Assembly: GCA_014946745.1 (NCBI GenBank)
Contig: JADCRD010000003.1
Location: 496,001-560,000 of the forward strand
Reading direction: 5' to 3'
Origin: Lysobacterales bacterium
GTDB taxonomy: Bacteria; Pseudomonadota; Gammaproteobacteria; Xanthomonadales; Xanthomonadaceae
Length of the DNA: 64,000 nucleotides
The first letter of the stretch is position 1, and the number at the start of each line of letters is the position of its first letter. The notes beneath the pieces were generated by a model. That model saw nothing but the letters and a program-made list of their open reading frames with translations. It was not told the DNA's origin and did not search any database. This document shows positions 60,170-64,000 of this stretch, in pieces. Both the position numbers and the translations under genes were made by a program.

Positions 60170-62575
60170 ATGCCGATGCTTGAGCTGAACAACGCCGCCC
60201 GCCGCCTGCTGCGCCGACCCACCCAGAGTGCGCTGGTGGTCGGCGTGCTGGGCCTCGGGCTTGGCGCTTTCCTGTTTCTGCTGTCGGTGGTCAACGGCCT
60301 GCTGATCCGGCCGCTGCCCTTTCCCGAAGCCGACCGTCTCGTGGCCATGGGCGAGCGCCGCGAGAGCGGCGTCGGCGGCATCCATGCCAATGACTACCTG
60401 CGGCTGCGCGATGAGCTGCGCAGCTTCGAGCGCATGGGCGTGTACGACGAGGCCACCGCCAACATCAGCCGCGGTGGCGACAGCCTGCCGCAGCGCTACG
60501 AGGGCGCGCAGATGAGCGTTGAGGCGCAGCAGCTGATCGGCGTGCAGCCGATTCTCGGCCGCGGCCTGATCGAGGCCGACGACCAGCCCGGCGCGCCCGC
60601 CGTGCTGCTGCTGGGCGAGCGCGTCTGGCGCGAGGATTTCGGTGCCGATCCATCGGTGATCGGCCGCGTGCTGAAGCTCAATGGCGAAGCCGCCACGGTG
60701 GTCGGCGTGCTGCCGGAGGAGTTCCGCTTCCCTTACATCGCCGAGGTGTGGATGCCGCGCCGCCTGCGCAGCGATGACCCCTACGGTGGGCAGGTGATCG
60801 CCAAGCTCGCCGACGGCGTTTCGCTGAGCCAGGCGCGCGTCGAGTTCGACACCGTGGTCGAGCGCCTGGGGCCGGCGCTGATGGCGCACCGCGACCAGCG
60901 GCCCTTGAGCCTGAAGCCGCTGGTGCTGCGCTTCGTCAACGAGAACACCCGCGGCATCGTCGGCATGATCTTTGTCCCCGGCGCCCTGGTGCTGCTGCTG
61001 GCCTGCCTCAATGCCGCGAACCTGCGCCTGGGCCATGCGCTGGCGCGCCAGCAGGAGCTGGCGGTGCGCGGCGCGCTGGGTGCAAGCCGCGGTCGCCTGC
61101 TGCGCGAGCTGCTGGCCGAGAGCGTGCTGCTCGCGCTGGCCGCGACTGCCATCGGCCTGGTCATCGCCGATGCTGCCGGGCGCTGGCTGCTCGCCGTGTT
61201 CATCGCCAACGAGGACGCGCCGCCCTATTTCGTCAACTTCAGCATCGACCTTCGCATGTTCGCTTTCGCCCTGCTGGCGGCGCTGGTGACCGCGCTGGCC
61301 TCGGGCCTGTGGCCGGCGCTGCGGGCCTCGAAGCTCGACCTGCAGCAGGGCCTGCGCGCGGGTGGCCGCAGCGGCGCCGATGCCGGCGCGGGGCGCACCG
61401 TGCGCGCGCTGGTGGTGGCCGAGATCGCGCTCACCGTGCTGCTGCTGGTCGGCGCCGGCACCTTCCTGCGCGGGCTGGAGCGGATCTTTGCCTTCGATTT
61501 CGGCACTGCCACGCCGCCCGCGGAAGTGTTGACCGGCCGCATCGGCCTGCGCGATGCGCGCTACGCCGAAGCGCCCGCGAAACAGGCCTTCTACCAAGCG
61601 CTGGTCGAAGACCTCGAAGCCCAGCCCGGCGTGCGCGCGGCATCGGTCTCCTCAGCCCTGCCGGGCACCATGGCCGGCGCCAGCGAGAGCATCGGCGCCG
61701 CGGGTCAAGCCGAGCCCAAGGGTGGCTGGCCGCGGGCGCTGGCGGCGCATGTCGATCCCGGCTTCGCCGAGGTGTACGGGCTTGAGCTGCTCGAAGGGCG
61801 AATGCTCGACGCCCGCGACACCGCCGACAGCGCGCGCGTGGTGGTGGTCGATGCGCGACTGGCGCAGGCGCTGTGGCCCGCCGGCACTGCGCTCGGTCAG
61901 ACCCTGTGGGTCAACCCGCAGCGCGCCGAGCCCGATGCCTACACGGTGGTCGGCGTGATCGCCCGCCTGCATCTGGAGGACGCCGATGACTCCGTGCAGC
62001 CGACCCTGCTGGCGCCGCTGGCCCAGCATCCGCGCGAGTTCGTCACCGTGGCGATCCGCGCCGAGGGCGAGGCGCTTGACTTGGCGCCGCTGCTGGCCGA
62101 GCGCGTGCGCCAGCTTGACGCCGACCTGCCGGTGTACCAGCTGCGCACCCAGCAGCGCGCGATCGAGATGGGCCGCATCGGGCCGGTGATCCTGAGCCAG
62201 ATGTTCAGCGCGATCGGCCTGCTCGGCCTGGTGCTGGCGGCCACCGGCCTCTACGGCGTGCTGGCCCAGGCGGTGCTCTCGCGCTCGCGTGAGATCGGCA
62301 TCCGCCGCGCGATCGGCGCCGACGCGCGCAGCGTGCTGCGCCTGGTCGGCGGCGGCGTTGGCCTGCAGCTGGCGATCGGCCTGTCGATCGGCATGGCCCT
62401 GGCCCTGCCCTGGTCCGGGATGCTCGCCAGCGAAAACTTCCACACGCGCAGCGCCGAGCCCGCGGTGTTCCTCACGGCCCTGCTGGTGGTGCTGCTTGCC
62501 GCGCTGGCGGCATTTGCTGGCCCGCTGCTGCGCGCGCTGCGGATCGATCCGATGCAGGCGCTGCGGCAGGACTAG
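60170..62575 (+). CDS. ABC permease 5 of 6, ADOP type
   Basis: An 801-residue permease. The ATG at 60170 is preferred over one 18 bp upstream because AAGGGAG lies 7 nt before it. The N-terminal part reads LELNNAARRLLRRPTQSALV, the mid motif LLACLNAANLRLGHALARQQ and the end DPMQALRQD. The stop codon is embedded in the first unit of a 30-bp tandem repeat. It is separated from permease 4 by 110 bp, the first gap of this size since permease 2. Confidence 0.91.
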   Translation: MPMLELNNAARRLLRRPTQSALVVGVLGLGLGAFLFLLSVVNGLLIRPLPFPEADRLVAMGERRESGVGGIHANDYLRLRDELRSFERMGVYDEATANISRGGDSLPQRYEGAQMSVEAQQLIGVQPILGRGLIEADDQPGAPAVLLLGERVWREDFGADPSVIGRVLKLNGEAATVVGVLPEEFRFPYIAEVWMPRRLRSDDPYGGQVIAKLADGVSLSQARVEFDTVVERLGPALMAHRDQRPLSLKPLVLRFVNENTRGIVGMIFVPGALVLLLACLNAANLRLGHALARQQELAVRGALGASRGRLLRELLAESVLLALAATAIGLVIADAAGRWLLAVFIANEDAPPYFVNFSIDLRMFAFALLAALVTALASGLWPALRASKLDLQQGLRAGGRSGADAGAGRTVRALVVAEIALTVLLLVGAGTFLRGLERIFAFDFGTATPPAEVLTGRIGLRDARYAEAPAKQAFYQALVEDLEAQPGVRAASVSSALPGTMAGASESIGAAGQAEPKGGWPRALAAHVDPGFAEVYGLELLEGRMLDARDTADSARVVVVDARLAQALWPAGTALGQTLWVNPQRAEPDAYTVVGVIARLHLEDADDSVQPTLLAPLAQHPREFVTVAIRAEGEALDLAPLLAERVRQLDADLPVYQLRTQQRAIEMGRIGPVILSQMFSAIGLLGLVLAATGLYGVLAQAVLSRSREIGIRRAIGADARSVLRLVGGGVGLQLAIGLSIGMALALPWSGMLASENFHTRSAEPAVFLTALLVVLLAALAAFAGPLLRALRIDPMQALRQD

Positions 62576-62632
62576 GAGTGATCCGCATGGATTGCACGAG
62601 CGTAGGAGTGATCCGCATGGATTGCGCGAGCG
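62573..62632 (+). repeat. 30-bp tandem repeat over the permease 5 stop
   Basis: Two 30-bp units (62573-62602 and 62603-62632) begin TAGGAGTGATCCGC and differ at one base. The TAG that ends permease 5 is the first codon of unit 1. Each unit also contains GGAG followed by ATG at ribosome-site spacing, but the frame that follows shows no protein family. Confidence 0.85.
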
Positions 62633-62664
62633 TCAGCTCCAGCGACGTCGAGGCGTGCTTCAAG

Positions 62665-62972
62665 CCCCTCTCCCCTCGTGGGAAGCGGAGCAGAGCGCGT
62701 ATCGGCTGCCGGTGGCAGCCGATGCTCTGCGGAGCCCGAGCGAAGCGAAGGAAGGTTGGGGAGAGGGGGCAAGGCGTGCCGCAAGCGTTCTCCCCCTCTC
62801 CCCCAACCCCTCGCACTCGCGCCAGGGCAGATTGGGACGAGGAGCGAGGCGTGTCGCAAGCGTTCTCGCCCTCTCCCTCAACCTGCCTTCGCTTCGCTCG
62901 GGCTCCGGAAAGCGTCGGCTGCTGCCGGCAGCCGACCTGCGCTTTCCTCCGCTTCCCACGAGGGGAGAGGGG
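62665..62972. repeat. 308-bp nested inverted repeat
   Basis: The outer arms 62665-62690 and 62947-62972 are perfect 26-bp inverted copies (starting CCCCTCTCCCCTCGTGGG). Inner arms 62731-62751 and 62886-62906 are perfect 21-bp inverted copies (GGAGCCCGAGCGAAGCG and complement). The middle has further CCCTCTCCC-rich pieces. There is no transposase frame. Such paired intergenic elements are known as dispersed repeats in this group; this one lies in the 496-bp gap between permeases 5 and 6 and would fold into a long hairpin. Confidence 0.88.
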
Positions 62973-63071
62973 AGCCATTCGCCTGAGCGCTCTCGTCTGA
63001 TGGCCTGCGCTGAATGTCCTGCTATCCCACCACCACCCGTCCCCTGATCCCTCCCAGTCGAGGCAAGACCC

Positions 63072-64000
63072 ATGTCGATCTCCACGGACTTCCGCTACGC
63101 GCTCCGCCGCCTGCTGCAGGCGCCCGGCTACTCGCTGGCTGTGGTGCTGATGCTGGCGCTGGGCATCGCCATCAGCACCACCCTGTTCGCTGTGCTGAGC
63201 GGGGTGCTGGGCAGCCTGCCGTTTCCGCAGTCCGAGCAGCTGGTGGTGGTGGAAAGCCGCAGCCTCGAGCGCGGCGTGAACAGCAGCGGCCTCACGCCGG
63301 CCGAGGCGCGGCGGCTGGAGCAGCCGGATTCGCCCTTCGCCTCGATGGCCTACTTCAACTGGGGCGGAATGACCATCTATGCCGAGGATCGTCCGCGTGA
63401 ATTCAACATCGCCGTCGTCAATCCCGGCTTCTTCGCGACCTTCGGCGTGCAGCCGTTCCTGGGGCGCTGGTTCGAGCCCGAGGACCACGCCAGCGAGCGC
63501 GGCGCGCTGATCCTTTCGCATGCGGAATGGCAGCGCCTGCTGGGCGGACGCGCCGACGCCATCGGCGAGATCATCGAAACCTCCGAGGGCGGCATGCAGG
63601 TGGTCGGGGTGATGCCGCCGGACTTCGCTGTGCCTACCAGCACGATTGGCGCCTGGCGCCCGCTGCTCAACAGCACCTTCGACCGCACCGAGCCCTGGAT
63701 CTGGAACGCGCGCTATCTCGACGCCTACGCGCGACTCGATCCGCAGGTGGACGCGATCCAGCGAGCTCAGCGACTCGACCAGATCAGCGCGGAGTTGGCG
63801 CGCACTCACTCGCTCGCCGAGCCGCGCTGGGGCCTGGGTGACCGCCCGCTGCTGGATTGGATCGTCGGCAGCCTGCGCGGCGTGCTGTGGGGCGTGTTCG
63901 GCGTCGCCCTGCTGGTGATGCTGGTGGCCTGCGCCAATGTCGCCATCCTGATCGACGCCCGCCAGGTGGCGCTGCGTCATCAGCAGGCGGTGGCGCAGGC
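63072..64000 (+). CDS. ABC permease 6 of 6, cut by the window end
   Basis: The first 309 codons of another ADOP-type permease. The N-terminal helix is APGYSLAVVLMLALGIAIST, and the first periplasmic domain follows with GWMPPDF-like VGVMPPDFAVPTSTIGAW. The mid motif reads LLVMLVACANVAILIDARQV, close to permease 4 (NLALMLDARR). No stop is met before base 64000, so the rest and possibly more permeases lie beyond. The gene is separated from permease 5 by a large repeat region and may have its own promoter. Confidence 0.9.
   Translation, partial: MSISTDFRYALRRLLQAPGYSLAVVLMLALGIAISTTLFAVLSGVLGSLPFPQSEQLVVVESRSLERGVNSSGLTPAEARRLEQPDSPFASMAYFNWGGMTIYAEDRPREFNIAVVNPGFFATFGVQPFLGRWFEPEDHASERGALILSHAEWQRLLGGRADAIGEIIETSEGGMQVVGVMPPDFAVPTSTIGAWRPLLNSTFDRTEPWIWNARYLDAYARLDPQVDAIQRAQRLDQISAELARTHSLAEPRWGLGDRPLLDWIVGSLRGVLWGVFGVALLVMLVACANVAILIDARQVALRHQQAVAQ

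Noticed and set aside
62578-63000. A 140-codon frame after permease 5 with two ribosome-site-like starts
   Set aside because: It runs entirely through a tandem repeat and a large inverted repeat and has no recognisable domain.

Overview
The window is GC-rich and densely coded, and it reads as chromosome of a gammaproteobacterium of the Lysobacterales (Xanthomonadales) type. The clues are a secreted protease ending in the NGFE-type C-terminal tail common in that group, IPTL-CTERM-like sorting, GGGATT and CATAGGGTGGG intergenic repeats, and an ilvGME-type isoleucine/valine operon. The assignment is an inference; no rRNA or tRNA is present to test it.

Layout. 1-3.4 kb: end of a surface protein, a secreted subtilase, two small genes. 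3.4-9.3 kb (minus strand): a compact branched-chain amino acid operon, ilvD-ilvC-ilvG-ilvM-ilvE, preceded by a leader peptide rich in Leu/Val/Ile and a terminator hairpin, i.e. a classical attenuator. 9.4-16.1 kb: a DUF2333 protein, a membrane diguanylate cyclase, soluble pyrophosphatase, and a serine hydrolase with a GlxA-type regulator. 16.1-17.1 kb is non-coding, with a 335-bp tandem duplication.

17.1-28.3 kb: a type I-C CRISPR-Cas locus. An array of 41 repeats and 40 spacers is followed by cas2, cas1, cas4, a DUF5615/DUF433 toxin-antitoxin pair, cas7, cas8c, cas5 and cas3. All genes are on the minus strand, so transcription runs cas3 to cas2 and then into the array. The toxin-antitoxin pair lies exactly between the interference genes and the adaptation genes and is the most unusual feature of the window. 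Upstream of cas3 is a broken copy of the 3' end of hppA. The intact hppA (30.5-32.5 kb) and this fragment flank a three-gene lipoprotein/ECF sigma/membrane-protein cassette as direct repeats.

32.8-47.6 kb: NYN-domain protein, two small proteins, lipoyl-domain-fused dihydrolipoamide dehydrogenase, a secreted S9 peptidase, a second subtilase with PKD domain, a uracil-DNA glycosylase-family protein, a GlcD-like FAD oxidase, an OmpR-type two-component pair, and a secreted cysteine-rich peptide next to a membrane-anchored glutaredoxin. 48.0-64.0 kb (plus strand): an export system with one HlyD-like adaptor, one MacB-like ATPase and at least six paralogous FtsX-fold permeases in a row, the last cut by the window end. 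No insertion sequence, transposase, tRNA or rRNA gene was recognised.
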